Positions 1-11,872 of a DNA stretch of 64,000 nucleotides are shown piece after piece (positions within the stretch are counted from its first letter, which is position 1; every line of letters starts with the position of its first letter). Origin of the DNA: Flaccisagitta enflata (lineage: Eukaryota > Chaetognatha > Sagittoidea > Aphragmophora). The stretch is from assembly GCA_965153355.1 (NCBI GenBank), contig OZ231128.1, positions 41,230,001 through 41,294,000 on the forward strand, given 5' to 3'. The position numbers and the translations under genes are program-made. The notes under the pieces were generated by a model. That model was not told the origin of the DNA, searched no databases, and was given only the letters and a program-made list of their open reading frames with translations.

Positions 1-1
1 G

Positions 2-589
2 GCCATTTTGGCGCCATCCATAAAAGGCTTCCAGATCCTCTTGGACGCTTGTGATGCATATTGTCGCGAATGGGACATCTGCCTGAATGTCAAAAAAACA
101 AAATGCATTTACTTCGGCAAACGCTGCGAATTTCTCCACGAGTTGACACTTGACGGGAAGAAAATTGAGTGGGTCGAAAAATGGCCTTATTTGGGAGTGA
201 TGCTCAATGGCAACAAACAATTCGACTGCTCAATTCAGGATAGACTGAAAAAGTTTTACCGCTGCGCCAACGCTATTTTCCGAATTGATGGGCACTCGGA
301 CGAGCTCGTCATGTTGCAACTGGCTGAATCTCACTGCATTCCACTTTTGACTTATGCCATTGAAATAATTCACGTGGCTAACCGTGATGAAAGACGCCAA
401 TTACGCGTTGCTTATAATTCCGTATTCAGAAAGATCTTCGGTTACCGTTGGTCTCAAAGTGTCACTGCTTTGCAAGGTTTTCTTGGCAAACCCACGTGGG
501 AACAACTTGTTGACACTCGAAAATCTCGTTTCTCTCACAGAACTCGTGAGAACCCATCGAATCTTCTGCCATACTGTTTTCTCACTTGA
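2..589 (+). pseudogene. 3' end of a non-LTR (LINE-type) retrotransposon reverse transcriptase, cut by the window edge
   Basis: The open frame enters from outside the window and stops at 587-589. The first visible residues (AILAPS, then a leucine- and cysteine-containing helix and VKKTKCIYFG) are what follows the catalytic YxDD box in LINE reverse transcriptases, so the active site probably lies just upstream. The later block WPYLGVML, followed by a basic helix and PLLTYAIEI, matches the usual end of the palm/thumb region. No endonuclease is visible because it would be upstream. It is either the 3' end of a full element or a truncated copy; the frame itself is intact as far as seen. I cannot assign a clade (RTE, CR1, Jockey) from this piece. 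The start is not inside the window. Confidence 0.75.
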
Positions 590-657
590 TTGAATTGTAT
601 TTGTCTCTTCTTATTTATTTGTTATTGTGCTACACAATTATGTGTGAATATAAGCCA

Positions 658-1010
658 ATCAAAAGGGGAGTAAAGGTCATTAGGTTATTTGAGGTAATTC
701 TAGGTCATTATAGATAATCATGTAATCATAGGTTATTATGGGTAATTAACGTAGTACATAGTAATTAAAAGGTATTTATAGGTATTGAACAGGTAGATGC
801 AGGTAATAAGTAATTGTAGGAAAATATAGCCACTTTTTATTACCTTTATTATCTTTATTGCCCTAGATACCATAGAACTAAGATTTGTTGACCTTGTTTG
901 GCGGAAATCAGGTCTAAGAAATCTGAATCATCCCTCTAAGACCCTAAATCACCCCTCTTTTGCTACATCTACCTGGTAATACCTACAATTACCTACAGTA
1001 CCTTCCAAGC
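658..1010 (+). repeat. left arm of a long inverted repeat (partner 4690-5045)
   Basis: The stretch is rich in GGTAATTA-like words. Its reverse complement recurs at about 4690-5045, including AAAGGTCATTAGG, AGGTCATTATAGATAATCA, AACAGGTAGATGCAGGTAAT and ATAGCCACTTTTTAT. The arms diverge in places but align over roughly 350 bp. They enclose about 3.7 kb that includes the decayed gene at 1780-2711. Confidence 0.7.
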
Positions 1011-1730
1011 AAATCCGACTAAAACTGGAGGATTAATTTTTGTTACTTTAATTTCATTTCCCAAACTTAATTTTTTATATCTAACTTAATTAAAAGATAC
1101 TTAATTCCTTCCCAAATCTCAGCTTCCAGGTTCAAAACTCAGCCTCCAGGTACTTATCTCAGCTTAAGGCTCAAATCTGAGCTTGAAGCTTAAAGCTTTG
1201 GAGCCACTGCCCCTTTTACTACCACACATTCACAAACACTCATGTAGGGGCCAAAGTTACTGCTGACCATCTAATACTTTTGCAACTATTCAAGAATTGC
1301 ACTCTTCCTTCCACTCCCATGCTGAAACTACCACTCTCACCCACTTCTTTTTCTTCACTTCTTTTTCTTCATTTCTGGTTGAAAGAGGCAAGGGGTAATT
1401 AAAGTCAAAAACAAAGTTTCTTTATGGCTTTTGAAACATAGTTTTTTTTTTAGGTATTCAAGATGCTCACTTTGGCCATCCTCATTGGGCAGTGGCCCTA
1501 AAGGGGCCTATGATTTCACATGAGGTAATTTGTTTTTCAATTTTTCCACTTCCCCTCCCTCCAGCCATACTTCTTATGGCCCAAGATTTGATTTAAAGGG
1601 CATCTTATCAAACCTCTTTTCACTGCCTCCTGAAGCCCAAATCAAACATCCAAGACTCCAATTAAAGCTGTTCACGCCTGATACTAATTCCCCATAGCCC
1701 CTGACTTGGTCTTCTGAATGACTAATCAAC
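1011..1730. other. no gene recognised
   Basis: AT-rich sequence with short oligo-T runs and a short tandem block near 1120-1190 (CTCAGCTTCCAGG-like words). I see no open frame with coding character and no RNA gene. Confidence 0.5.
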
Positions 1731-1772
1731 CGACACAGCAAGGTGTAGAATCGCGTGTCAGTGACTAAAAAG
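1731..1772 (+). repeat. degenerate hairpin-type element end
   Basis: The words CGACACAGCAAGG, then GTAGAATCGCG, then GTGACTAAAAA resemble the ends of the GGAC/hairpin repeat family better preserved at 4227-4313 and 51555-51635. A related end lies at about 5105-5180 (GACACAGCAAG to ACTAAAAA). Confidence 0.45.
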
Positions 1773-1779
1773 AAGCTAG

Positions 1780-2711
1780 ATCAGAGACATAGCAACTTTG
1801 ATCTGTTTGGGCAAGGGCCAAGTTACTCCATGTCATAATCCTCCTGCGGTAGGTGAGGCTGAATTTGATCCTACCTCAACTATTATACTGGATGGATTAA
1901 GACTTGTTACCCAATTTCCTCCAAATCCTTCCATGACATTCATTGACTATGTCAATTACCTGAGCAAAAATGTCATCAGCCTTTTCTTTGTTTTCAATCA
2001 AAGGGTGGACATAGTGTTTGAAACCTTTTTGGAAAAAAGTCTCAAGGCTTCTACACGTCAAAAAAAAGGCCATGGACCAAGGCGCAGTGTTTCCAAACTG
2101 ACCAAATGCCCAAGCAACTTGGCCCAGTTTCTCAAGGACTCACACAACAAGGAAGAGTTGTATACATCTTTGGAGGAAGAACTGACTCCTCTTACCTATC
2201 CTGAAGGTAGACAATTGTATGCAACTTCTAAAGAGAACGTTTTATCCATTGGAAGTCTTCCTATGGAGGATTGTGACCATGAAGATGCAGATTCAAGAAT
2301 GCTTTTACATGCGAAGCATGCCATATCTCAAGCAATGAACAAAGTAAGAATCCTAAGTTATGACACTGATGTAGTCATCATTGGTCTTGGTGTATATCAC
2401 AGGCTGCGTGCAAGCTTCCATTTTGAAGACATCATCATTGAGTTTGGTCTAAAAAAAACCACAAGGCTATCAGCCTAAAATCTCTTGGAGAATTTCGCTG
2501 TCAAGCTCTCCCTTTCTTTCATGCCCTGACAGGCTCAGACAGCACATCTGCATTTAAGAGTATTGGTAAGAAGAAAGCATATGAAGCTCTGAAAGTATGT
2601 CCAAATGCAGAATCAACTTCTGTGTTCATTTTCAATAACCCTTTTCATAATTTGCCTAAAATATGTAACAAACATGTGTTTTGTATTGTAAAAAATGCAC
2701 TTTCTAAATGA
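1780..2711 (+). pseudogene. frameshifted copy of a transposon-associated gene family (HEEADTR / FHALTGCD type)
   Basis: An open frame to 2478 carries DCDHEDADSRMLLHAKHA followed by SYDTDVVIIGL, close to the HEEADTR...DTDVLVL signature of a large repetitive family found in many invertebrate genomes. That signature resembles the XPG/FEN1 internal nuclease region. At 2451-2458 an A8 run shifts the frame. The next block, LPFFHALTGSDSTSAF and GKKKAYEAL, continues in another frame to the stop at 2709-2711; it is the family's usual FHALTGCDTTSAF block. So both halves are present but broken by an indel. The N-terminus is not recognisable. It lies between the inverted arms at 658-1010 and 4690-5045, suggesting it was carried by a mobile element. 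The biochemical role of the family is unknown to me. Confidence 0.65.
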
Positions 2712-3375
2712 TGCAGCAAAGAACCACCATTGGTCTTATGAACTTATGTCAGTATTTGCAAGACTGTTTGTTGTTTGAAAAAACAAAACAAAAACAAAAA
2801 CCACAGCTCATCCAAACAAGAACTTGCATGTTGTTCAAAAGCTTAGCATCCAAATATCAATTTCTTTCTTTATCTCACTGACCTTAATGGTGTTAAGATG
2901 AATTTACTACTTCTTCATTATTGAAATTTTCAAATATTTTTTTCCTTTCTTTTTACTTGGAAAACATATTGATACGTCAAGACTTGAAGAAGGTTTGATC
3001 ATCCACCTCCAATTCCGTGACTATGTGATGGGAGTAGGGCGGCTGATGACCTTATTCTCCAAGTTATCATTATAGACTTTTATCATTTGTGCTTTAACTA
3101 TAACACCTCATACATTGCCTGTAATCCTGGAGATGAAAAAAATCTGTGAACTTTTAAAAACTACAACTGCAAAGAATATGCATTTTTTTCTCTACTCAAT
3201 TTATTCTTTGACAGAAATGTCAGCTTTATATGAGCTTTTTTATTTTCCCTTGGTGACTCATCAACTGAATAGTTATATTCTTTTGCTGGAACAAAGATCA
3301 AAGTTTTACTGTGACTATCATGTTCTTTAACACAAATTTGCAATACTTGACTGAACAAGGCCAAGAGATGTCCAA
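2712..3375. other. no gene recognised
   Basis: AT-rich filler. Short open frames at 3115-3364 have no recognisable motif. Confidence 0.5.
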
Positions 3376-3510
3376 TAGATGCGTCCTCTTTAGACGTAAG
3401 ATATAATCATACAAATTATTAAGATATAAGATATATAGATATTAAGATGTAATAATATGAAAATATAAAGATTCAGAGATAAAGAGAAAAATATACACTG
3501 ATTCATCTCT

Positions 3511-3686
3511 CCCCCCACGCCTCCCACCTCCCCCCACGCCTCCCCACCCCTCCCCCCGCCTCCCCACCTCCCCCGCCTCCCCCCCTCCCCCCGCCCCCTC
3601 ACCCCCACCTCCCCACCCCTACCCCCCGCCTACCCACCACCCCCCCCCGCCCCATCCCCCTCCCCTCCTCCCCCACGCCTCCCCGC
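3511..3686. repeat. C-rich block; G-rich - strand with quadruplex potential
   Basis: Almost pure C with A/T interruptions (CCTCCCCCCGCCTCCCC words). The - strand has many G4-G7 runs spaced by 1-4 nt, which satisfies the usual G-quadruplex pattern many times over. Confidence 0.7.
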
Positions 3687-3714
3687 CTCACGAAGAGACA
3701 TGAAGGGACTTGGA

Positions 3715-4185
3715 AGACATGGAGAGATATGGAGAGACATGAGGAAACATGAGGAGACATTTAGAGACATGAAGAGACATTTAGAGACATGAAGAGACAT
3801 GAAGAGACATAAGAGACATAAGAGACATAAGAGACATAGGAGACATAAGAGACATAATAGATAAGAGACATAAGAGATATAAGAGATATGATATATAAGA
3901 GACATATGAGACATATAGGAGACATAAGAGACATAAGAGACATAAGAGACATATAGGAGAAATATAGGAGACATATAGGAGACAAAAGAGACATAGAGAC
4001 ATAAGACACATAAGAGATATAAGAGACATAGGAGACAAAAGATACCTAAGATACATAAGAGAAATAAGAGATATAAGAGACATATAGGAGACATAAGAGA
4101 CATATAGGAGACAAAAGAGACAAAGGAGATGAAAGAGATGAAAGAGACAAAAGAAATATAAGAGACAAGAAGATACATGAAGAGA
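3715..4185. repeat. minisatellite of the AGAGACATA type
   Basis: About 470 bp of degenerate 9- to 12-bp units (GAGACATAA, GAGACATAGG, GAGACATTT). Long - strand open frames rich in Tyr-Val-Ser or Leu-Cys-Leu over this block are by-products of the repeat. Confidence 0.8.
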
Positions 4186-4689
4186 AATGAAGAGAAAACC
4201 TTGAAAATCGCGTTTTGAAATTTTCGTGTGACACTCAGACATTCAGACATTCAGACAGACAGACCGACCAAGGGACAGACCCTCTTATAGAGATGCGAGG
4301 ACGCATCTAAAAACACCAGCTTTTCTGCTCTTAATGTGGATGTCTTATTTTATTTTATCTTATCTTGTCTTATCTTATCCAATCCACCATAGTCATGTGC
4401 AATTACAGTGAGAATAAAACTAACCTAAACAACAACAAAGTTAGCAAGATGTGAAGAATGTACAAATCAGTGTTCAATGACAGTAAATAACAACAGTTGA
4501 GGCCATAGAAATTTTGTCTCTTTTTTAGGGGTGTATACAATGGAGTTGGTCTTGATTTCCCCTCCCCCCTGCCTTTTATTATATTCCCTGCAGTCAGTTT
4601 TTAGGCTAATGGGCAAATTTGAGGCTTAACTGGGCTTTTTTCAGGCTAAAGATGGCTCAATACAAGCCTAGGAGGGCTGATTTAAAGCC

Positions 4690-5045
4690 AAGGAGGTGTG
4701 ATTTTGGGTCTGAGAGGGATGATTTGGGCTTCTTTGACCTGATTTCCGGCCTAACAAGGTCAAAAAACCTTAGATGTGTGGTAACTAGGGTAATCAAGAT
4801 GATTAAGGTAATAAAGATAATAAAGGTTATAAAAAGTGGCTATATCTAACTACAATTACCTATTACCTGCATCTACCTGTTCATACCCATAAATATATAT
4901 GATTACCAGACTTAAAATTACCTATAAGTACCTCTACAAGTCTACATACTTATAATTACCTGTAATAACCTATGATTACTTGATTATCTATAATGACCTA
5001 GAATTTCCAAAAATTACCTAATGACCTTTAATCCCCTTTTGAATA
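4690..5045 (-). repeat. right arm of the long inverted repeat (partner 658-1010)
   Basis: Reverse complement of the left arm, ending with the duplicated words AATCCCCTTTTGAATACCT and AATCCCCTTTT. The flank 5105-5180 has GACT microsatellite words and an ACTAAAAA end like the one at 1731-1772. Confidence 0.7.
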
Positions 5046-5180
5046 CCTAAAATCCCCTTTTAATGCCTAAAAATGACTAAAGAACCTGTATTTTGATTTG
5101 GTTACCAACAGACTGACCAATAGACTGACAGACTGACACAGCAAGTCCAAGATTTGCGTTCATTCAACTAAAAACAATGG

Positions 5181-5859
5181 ATTAGGGTCTGAGAAGCCGG
5201 GTGAGGACGTACAGACAGATGTACAGATGGATGGACATGGAGACAAACAGAAGGATATGAGGAAATTCACTCCTGTGTCCTACAGGACATCAGGCCTTTT
5301 GGACTGTTACCCATGTCCTTCTTTTGGGCAAGTTTACTTGATCTCAAAACAGCCTTCATAGACCTTAAATCAGTCTACACAGTCCAAAATCAGGCCTTCC
5401 AGACAAAATTTTTGCTCTATTAGGCTTCATATCAGCCTTTCTAGATCTCCAATCATCAAATTTTCTTTGGTTAGCGATAGATTAGATCCAGTCAGAGGAA
5501 AATCCCCAATTAAGGACTAGTGAATGAACTAAAACTGGGTTTTTAGGCCAAGAAGTTGAAAAAATGGTCATTTTAAGCCATTTTTCTGGAGGGTTTTAGA
5601 CTATGAGAGCCTATATATTGGCCTCAGTGTGAGCTAGATAGCTTAAAATTAGCATGTAGAGTCGTAAATATCACACAATTCATCATGTCAAATTTCATCT
5701 CCGTGGCTACTATGGTTCAGAAGTAATGGTACATTTTCTATTTTTGTTGTTTTTTTTCCAAAAGTAATGGTAAATCTTTAAAAATTCATAACTCTGTTTT
5801 AATAAGGGTTTAATAGCTCAGATTTGACATGGAATTAGGTATTGATAATGCTTATCACC
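5181..5859. other. repeat-like DNA without genes
   Basis: Contains GTCCTACAGGAC at about 5278-5289, a short palindrome that recurs in a related form (GTCCTGTAGGAC) in the foldback at 34423-34861, next to similar GGATGGACA words. No coding signal. Confidence 0.4.
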
Positions 5860-6420
5860 ATGTCAAATTTTGTGGCAATTGGCCAAATCGTTTGGCCTAG
5901 GCATAGCCCTTTTCAAAATTTTGCATTTTTTGGAACAGTGGGTACCTAGACTTTAAATAACAATATCTCCGCTTCTATTTGAGTTTTTAGACTCAAATTT
6001 TTAGGGCAACTCAAAAAATATCATATTATTCAACATGTAAAATTTCAGGTTGGTGGCATTTGTCGTTGAGGAGAAAAAATTATTTTTTTGTAGTTTTTGA
6101 TTTTTTCTCAAAAAAGTATGCTTAACTTTGAACATTCATATCTCCGTTTCTATGTGGGCTGAGAGGTCAAGATTTGACAAGCAAGTCGGTTTTTATCATA
6201 CATTTGACCATGCAAAATCTTGTGGCATGAAGTTGAACCATTTAGCCTAGGGAAAGCCCTTTTCAAAATTTTGGCATTTTTTTGAAAAAAGGTACCTAGA
6301 CTTTAAAATTCAATAACGCCGCTTCTACTCGACCGATTAAGCTGAAATTTGGTATGTAACTAAAGAAATATCACATATTTTACCATGTAAAATTTTGTTG
6401 AGCCAACCTGAACGGTTTAC
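5860..6420. repeat. two diverged copies of a ~350-bp unit
   Basis: GCCCTTTTCAAAATTTT followed by GGTACCTAGACTTTAAA occurs near 5905-5957 and again near 6255-6307, with matching context (TTGTGGCA, ACCATGTAAAATTT). The spacing is about 350 bp. Confidence 0.6.
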
Positions 6421-6596
6421 CCGTTATGACGTTTTGAAGTGAAAAAATGGCCTAAAAAACGATTTTTAGAAGGGGGGCTAAAAAAATTTTGAAAAACGGA
6501 TGGTTTGGCTGTCTTCAGCATAAAAAAATAGTCCGGTATGCAAATTTCTAGAGCTTGCTGAAAATTTTTGCACGGCATTTCCTTAAGATCCCCGAC

Positions 6597-6675
<79 letters not shown>
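6597..6675. repeat. (GA)n microsatellite
   Basis: About 39 uninterrupted GA units. Confidence 0.95.
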
Positions 6676-6677
<2 letters not shown>

Positions 6678-6907
6678 ATTACCAAGCAATCTATTTCCAA
6701 TTCTGTTTCAAGAATATCGGCAATTTCGTCCTGTATGTCTGTTCATGTCTGTTCATTCGGTGTTCACTGGTAAATTTCCTCAACTGTTGTAGTCATAGAT
6801 ATACCTTTCTGCGTCCGCACTTCTCTGTTAAGTGTTGTGTCCGGTGATAGGTAAGTCCGTTCGTTTGTAAGCAGGTTTTCTTTCAACCATCCATTTATTC
6901 ATTCGTT

Positions 6908-6975
6908 TTTAGTCGCTAAGCGACTCTATAAGAGGGTGTGTCCCTTGGTCTGTCTGAGTGTCCGTCACGCGAAAT
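6908..6975 (-). repeat. hairpin end of the dispersed GGAC-repeat family
   Basis: Reads TTTTT, then the hairpin AGTCGC-TAA-GCGACT (6911-6925), then the small palindrome CTCTATAAGAG, then GGTGTGTCCC and GTCTGTCTGAGTGTCC. Opposite orientation to the copies at 4309 and 13357. Confidence 0.65.
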
Positions 6976-7195
6976 TTCGGATGTCGCGAAATTGACCATA
7001 TTTGTGATTTCTTAGCATAACAGCCGCTGCCCACCCAAAATACAGCCCCTGCCTACTGATTAACTGCCCGTGCCCCTCGGTGTACTGCCCCTGCCCACCC
7101 GCCAGCGCGGCGACTGCTTATCGGTCGTGTATCCGGCCTTGTTTTCTTTCATTACGTCATTCTTTCTCTCTCTCTTACGCTCTTTTTCACCCTCC

Positions 7196-8406
<1,211 letters not shown>

Positions 8407-8753
8407 CTACCATTTGCGAAATTTTGAAATGAGTTGATTATTGGGTCCTTTAAATTGATGTGGTCTAACGTGAAAAGAAGCGGTATGGTCATGCTCATGG
8501 TCATGTTGATGCTGCTGATGCTGATGCAGTTGAGAAGGGTCAGTTTCGAGAATGTAGGTCGGCTCTTGAGCCGAATGGATAAGGGCCTGTAACTGAGGCT
8601 GCAATTGAGGCTGCATCTGAGGCGGCATTTCCAACATGTATGGATTGGATCGATTTAGCGATATCGTTTTGTGGATAGAAGGACTAGTTGTAGCCGATAA
8701 TAACGTAAGCGGAGTAGATTGACCCGACCGCAATGTGCCATTTCCACTCAAAT
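8407..8753 (-). CDS. candidate alternative terminal exon, Gln/His-rich
   Basis: Open - strand segment of 115 codons after a possible AG at 8754-8755. It is rich in Gln, Ser and Pro, with a QPQLQPQLQ run, a QHQQHQHDHEHDH stretch and the end ISKFRKW, then TAG at 8407-8409. The reading phase (first two bases complete a codon) matches the phase-1 end of the exon at 11339-11609, so it could be an alternative last exon to 9997-10202. Against this, the acceptor lacks a pyrimidine tract and GGTAAG at this junction looks more like a donor. The final TGG-TAG could also be read as a GTAGGC donor. Composition supports coding; the boundaries are weak. Confidence 0.35.
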
Positions 8754-9044
8754 CTTACCATATTTATATTTTATCATTTTTTCATAGGTGTATTATTTGT
8801 TTGAGTGTATGTGTATTTTTTTGTGAGAAGAGAGTTGGGGGAAGAGGGGGAGGGGGTTTGAGAGGGTGTAACGAATGTCATGATTTTTTTAAAGAAAAAA
8901 AATGCGGCGAAATGAAAACAAAAAAAGAGAACAACGTAGAAATGTGAAATAAAAGTGCAGCAGATGGAAGAGAGATCATTTATTTTTTTGTTTTGTATAA
9001 AAGGAAAATACTTTTATTCTTGCATTAATTCTTTTAACATTCGA

Positions 9045-9101
9045 CGACAACTAAATCGTATTTGACAACTAAATCGTATTTGACAACTAAATCGTATTAG
9101 A
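9045..9101. repeat. 19-bp tandem repeat, three copies
   Basis: GACAACTAAATCGTATTT is repeated three times with little change. Confidence 0.85.
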
Positions 9102-9310
9102 CAGTGAAGAAAAAAGCAGACTTACAATGATCAACGGCTGTGGGTGGTCCTCCATTCAAGGTTCCATTTGACTTATAATTTAGAACCCTTAAATCCATCC
9201 AGTAATCCTCCCCTCCTGAGCGTGAGTCAGCGTGAAACAAAAAGAGCGTACAACACAAAAATCAAGCCAACATATAAATATTTTCTTAAAACGTTTATAA
9301 AGCTCAATAC

Positions 9311-9440
9311 TAGGGATGTGGAAGCGGTTAATTTCAGTGCCGCTTCCACCGCTTCCGCTTCCGCTTCCATTTTGTAATTCAAATACTAGTAGCTATCGCA
9401 TCCTCCTAAATGGAAGCGGTCAATCGCTTCCGCATCCCTA
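9311..9440. mobile_element. hAT-type MITE with perfect 8-bp target duplication
   Basis: The element begins TAGGGATGTGGAAGCG and ends CGCTTCCGCATCCCTA, near-perfect terminal inverted repeats. It is flanked on both sides by CTCAATAC (9303-9310 and 9441-9448). An 8-bp duplication and a TAGGGATG-like end are characteristic of the hAT superfamily. It is only 130 bp, has no coding capacity, and has internal GCTTCC repeats. Confidence 0.85.
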
Positions 9441-9830
9441 CTCAATACAGACAACAATGACAAAAAGTACACATCCAATGAGTTCCTTAACTTTAGTCTC
9501 TCCCAGGTGTGAGCATCAGATCTTAACTTCCTTCTCGCTATTGTTTTTTTTTCCTAGTCAAAATCTACGTTTATCCAATTCAATTTCAAGAGAGTTGTTT
9601 CAAAATAAATTATATTCAAGTTAAAGCATAAAAATGTAGCCACAAAATATGGGATCGTTGGTCCTAGTAGTATTGTTAGTAGAGATCATTGTTACAAACG
9701 AAGAATTAAAAAGGCCTGATACACGCCATTGCGCCAAACTTGTTCATGCGCGAGGGGGCAGCAGCAGGGAGAATGGTAGGGAGTAGCGGTGAAATCATCA
9801 GAAAATTGACAAAAATTGACCTAAATGTGA

Positions 9831-9862
9831 CGGATGGACGGACGGACGGACGGACAAACAGA
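9831..9862. repeat. (GGAC)n microsatellite
   Basis: GGATGGACGGACGGACGGAC-type tract, the same tetranucleotide as in the hairpin-ended repeats, but no clear hairpin end beside it. Confidence 0.7.
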
Positions 9863-9996
9863 AAAGAGGCATAACACACGATCAATGATAAAACAATGAT
9901 TTGAGTGCAAAGAATAAAAAAAAACTATCATACTTGTAACTATAACTCTCGCAAAACAATTTCTATCAGTATCGCCCTCTTTCAAGCTAACAAGTA

Positions 9997-10202
9997 TTAA
10001 TAATCGTCGTAACCACGGTCGTCGTAGTGCTCATAAGATCGATCATTATCGTTGCCATCTTGATAATATTCTTCGTAACGTCGTTTGCCCTCGTCTTCGT
10101 CCTCGTAGTCGCCGTATTTGTCATTATGGTATCGATTTCGCTCTTCTTCGTCGTCCTCGTCACGGTGGTCGTGACGGTCGTAATCGTCTTCGTCGTAATT
10201 GC
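9997..10202 (-). CDS. terminal exon of an acidic tail (Asp/Glu/Tyr/Arg-rich)
   Basis: Acceptor TTTTATTAG precedes the exon at 10203-10205. The exon starts in phase 1 (GC completes a Gly codon with the G left by exon 11339-11609), runs 67 codons and ends with TAA at 9997-9999. The product is dominated by Asp, Glu, Arg, Tyr and His (NYDEDDYDRHDHRDEDDEEE, ending DRGYDDY). No domain is recognisable; it looks like a disordered acidic C-terminus. The exact phase match with the preceding exon and the clear acceptor make it convincing despite its size. It may end the Ig-superfamily gene upstream or an independent gene. Confidence 0.6.
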
Positions 10203-10381
10203 CTAATAAAACCGGGAGAAATATGGAACAAAAGTCACCAAGAAATTGCTTTCATTTATGTGTGTGTGCACTTTAAACAGCTTTTTTTTACAGTCTTACA
10301 ATGGCCATAGCTTTTCTCGTCGCTCTCGTAACAATACCTTATTATCATCCAATGTTTTTTTCTCTTTTCTTCTCTGATAAT

Positions 10382-10620
10382 GTCACTATTTCTGTCCGTC
10401 TTTCTGTCTGTCTATCTGTCTTTCTGTCTGTCTATCTATCTTTCTTTCTGTCTGTCTGTCTGTTTGTATTTCTGTCTGTCCGTCTGTCTGTCTTTTTGAC
10501 TGTCTGTCTCTGTGTCTGTCTTTCACTCACTCTTTTTTTTTCCTTCTTACTTGTATCCTTCTTTTCTTTTTTTTCTTCCTTTCTTCCTTTCTTCCTTTCT
10601 TTCTTCCGATCTCTCTCGTT
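10382..10620. repeat. (TCTG)n and (TTCC/TTTC)n microsatellite region
   Basis: CTGTCTGTC words to about 10520, then TTCTTTCCTT words. No coding meaning. Confidence 0.85.
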
Positions 10621-10639
10621 AATTGGATCCTTGGTCAAT

Positions 10640-10957
10640 CAATAGTAAGCCACCCTTTGTAAACAGCAAAGGACTCACTTTTTGACCCGCTCTCATTTTT
10701 ACAATTGTATGTAAATTACTATTTCTAGTTCTTATCATCAACAAGACGAAAGTTACGCATAACTTTCACAAGGACCGAAGTCGACTACGAATGTACCTCA
10801 CGTCTGAACGTCTCTCACCATACACATGAGCACAAAACCATTGTTAATAATCCTCCCAATTGAATACCCCTCTGCCGGCTTATATTCAAATAAAAGCAGC
10901 CAAAGAGGAGAAATATAGGATAACAAAGAATAAAAAAACTATTTTGTGCTTTTTTAG
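10640..10957. other. intron-like DNA, no feature seen
   Basis: Unique-looking sequence without paired exon signals or repeats that I can recognise. Confidence 0.4.
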
Positions 10958-10965
10958 AAGCGTTC

Positions 10966-11157
10966 TCGCATCCCTATACGAGGGTGTGTCCGCAGGTTCA
11001 TAAGTACAGGTAAGTGTGTAGGTAGGTAGTGAAAAAGGTCATCTTCACAGGTCATCCTAGAGGTCGATAAAGGCCAAAAAGAAAAAAAAAATTTTGAGGG
11101 TTTCCTTTTAATTTCCTCAGTTCTTATCTCTTGTATTAACTAGAGAGGACGCATCTA
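10966..11157 (-). mobile_element. short hairpin-ended repeat element
   Basis: Starts TTTTTAGAAGCGTTCTCGCA with CCCTATACGAGGGTGTGTCC and ends AGAGAGGACGCATCTA, an imperfect inverted match of its start. It contains a 50-bp block (11031-11080, GGTCATCCTAGAGGTCGATA) that recurs at 17330-17379. Same family as 3376-4309. Confidence 0.55.
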
Positions 11158-11338
11158 TATGACATCCCATGGCCTTGTTCAAACAAGGTTTTAATTTCCA
11201 TGTAAATCCCAATTCTCGTGGTGAAAGCTTCATAATACAATTTATTCTTAAAATGAATAATAAAGAATCGTTTAAAACCCGACGCGCAAGAAACACTTGT
11301 TTGTCTTTCAAATTCCCATAATTCCTCGTAATATTTAC

Positions 11339-11609
11339 CGTATTTTCTGCTCGAGTCCGACCATCTGTCTTGGTCCCGCTCGAATTCAAATGGGTTTCCA
11401 TGTTCTTCCTCTTCATCGAAATACTGTTGGTACATCATTTCTTCGCCGCCGAATGGATCCTCCGCTTCCGGAAACGCTTCCGCGCCAACTTCCGCCTCCG
11501 CTTCCGCCACTACTTCCTCTTCCTCTACTTCCACAACTGCTTCTTCGCCTTCGCCGTCCCCGTCCTCGTCCTCACCACCATCATCGTCATCGCCATCGTC
11601 GTCATCACC
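11339..11609 (-). CDS. internal exon of the acidic tail
   Basis: Preceded by a strong acceptor (run of T then CAG, 11610-11612) and followed by donor GTAAAT (11333-11338). It is 271 nt, phase 0 at entry and phase 1 at exit, fitting exon 9997-10202. The product begins GDDDDGDDDDGGEDEDGDGE, continues with Glu/Val/Ala-rich sequence, then EDPFGGEEMMYQQYFDEEEE and a mixed end with DRWSDSSRKY. It is strongly acidic and probably disordered. The exon before it (12934-13139) begins with a very similar Asp run, suggesting exon duplication or shared low-complexity origin. Function unknown. Confidence 0.6.
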
Positions 11610-11759
11610 CTGAAAAAAAAACCCAACGTTCAAGTATCGATTCCACCAGCGGCACACACATAGGAGGATAGTTGTGATGGGTGCGGATTAAACACCATTG
11701 AGAGCTCCAAAGGCTCTCATCCTTAGCATGGTTAGTGTTTAGTAGTAATGTTGTCCATC

Positions 11760-11872
11760 TTTCATACACACACATACACGGATATGTCCACACATACTAA
11801 ATTACATACATGCAAACACACAGATACACACAGACAGACATGTACACACACACACACACACCAGACACACAC
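11760..11872. repeat. (CA)n-rich imperfect microsatellite
   Basis: CACACA and CAGACA words with interruptions. Confidence 0.7.

Larger units (their letters stand above)
3376..4309 (+). mobile_element. non-autonomous element with 13-bp inverted termini and internal satellite
   Basis: The left end TAGATGCGTCCTC (3376-3388) is the exact reverse complement of the right end GAGGACGCATCTA (4297-4309). The right end also forms a hairpin GATGCG-AGGA-CGCATC (4292-4307) preceded by CTCTTATAGAG and a CAGACATT/GGGACAGAC microsatellite. Inside are a C-rich block (3511-3686) and about 500 bp of AGAGACATA repeats. Terminal hairpin, short inverted ends and GTCY-type microsatellite recall the non-autonomous Helentron-associated elements (HINE, bivalve pearl elements); this assignment is inference. 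Confidence 0.55.

Noticed and set aside
3630-4250. Leu/Ser/Tyr-rich - strand frames resembling membrane proteins
   Set aside because: Translation of the AGAGACATA minisatellite; several frames are open at once.
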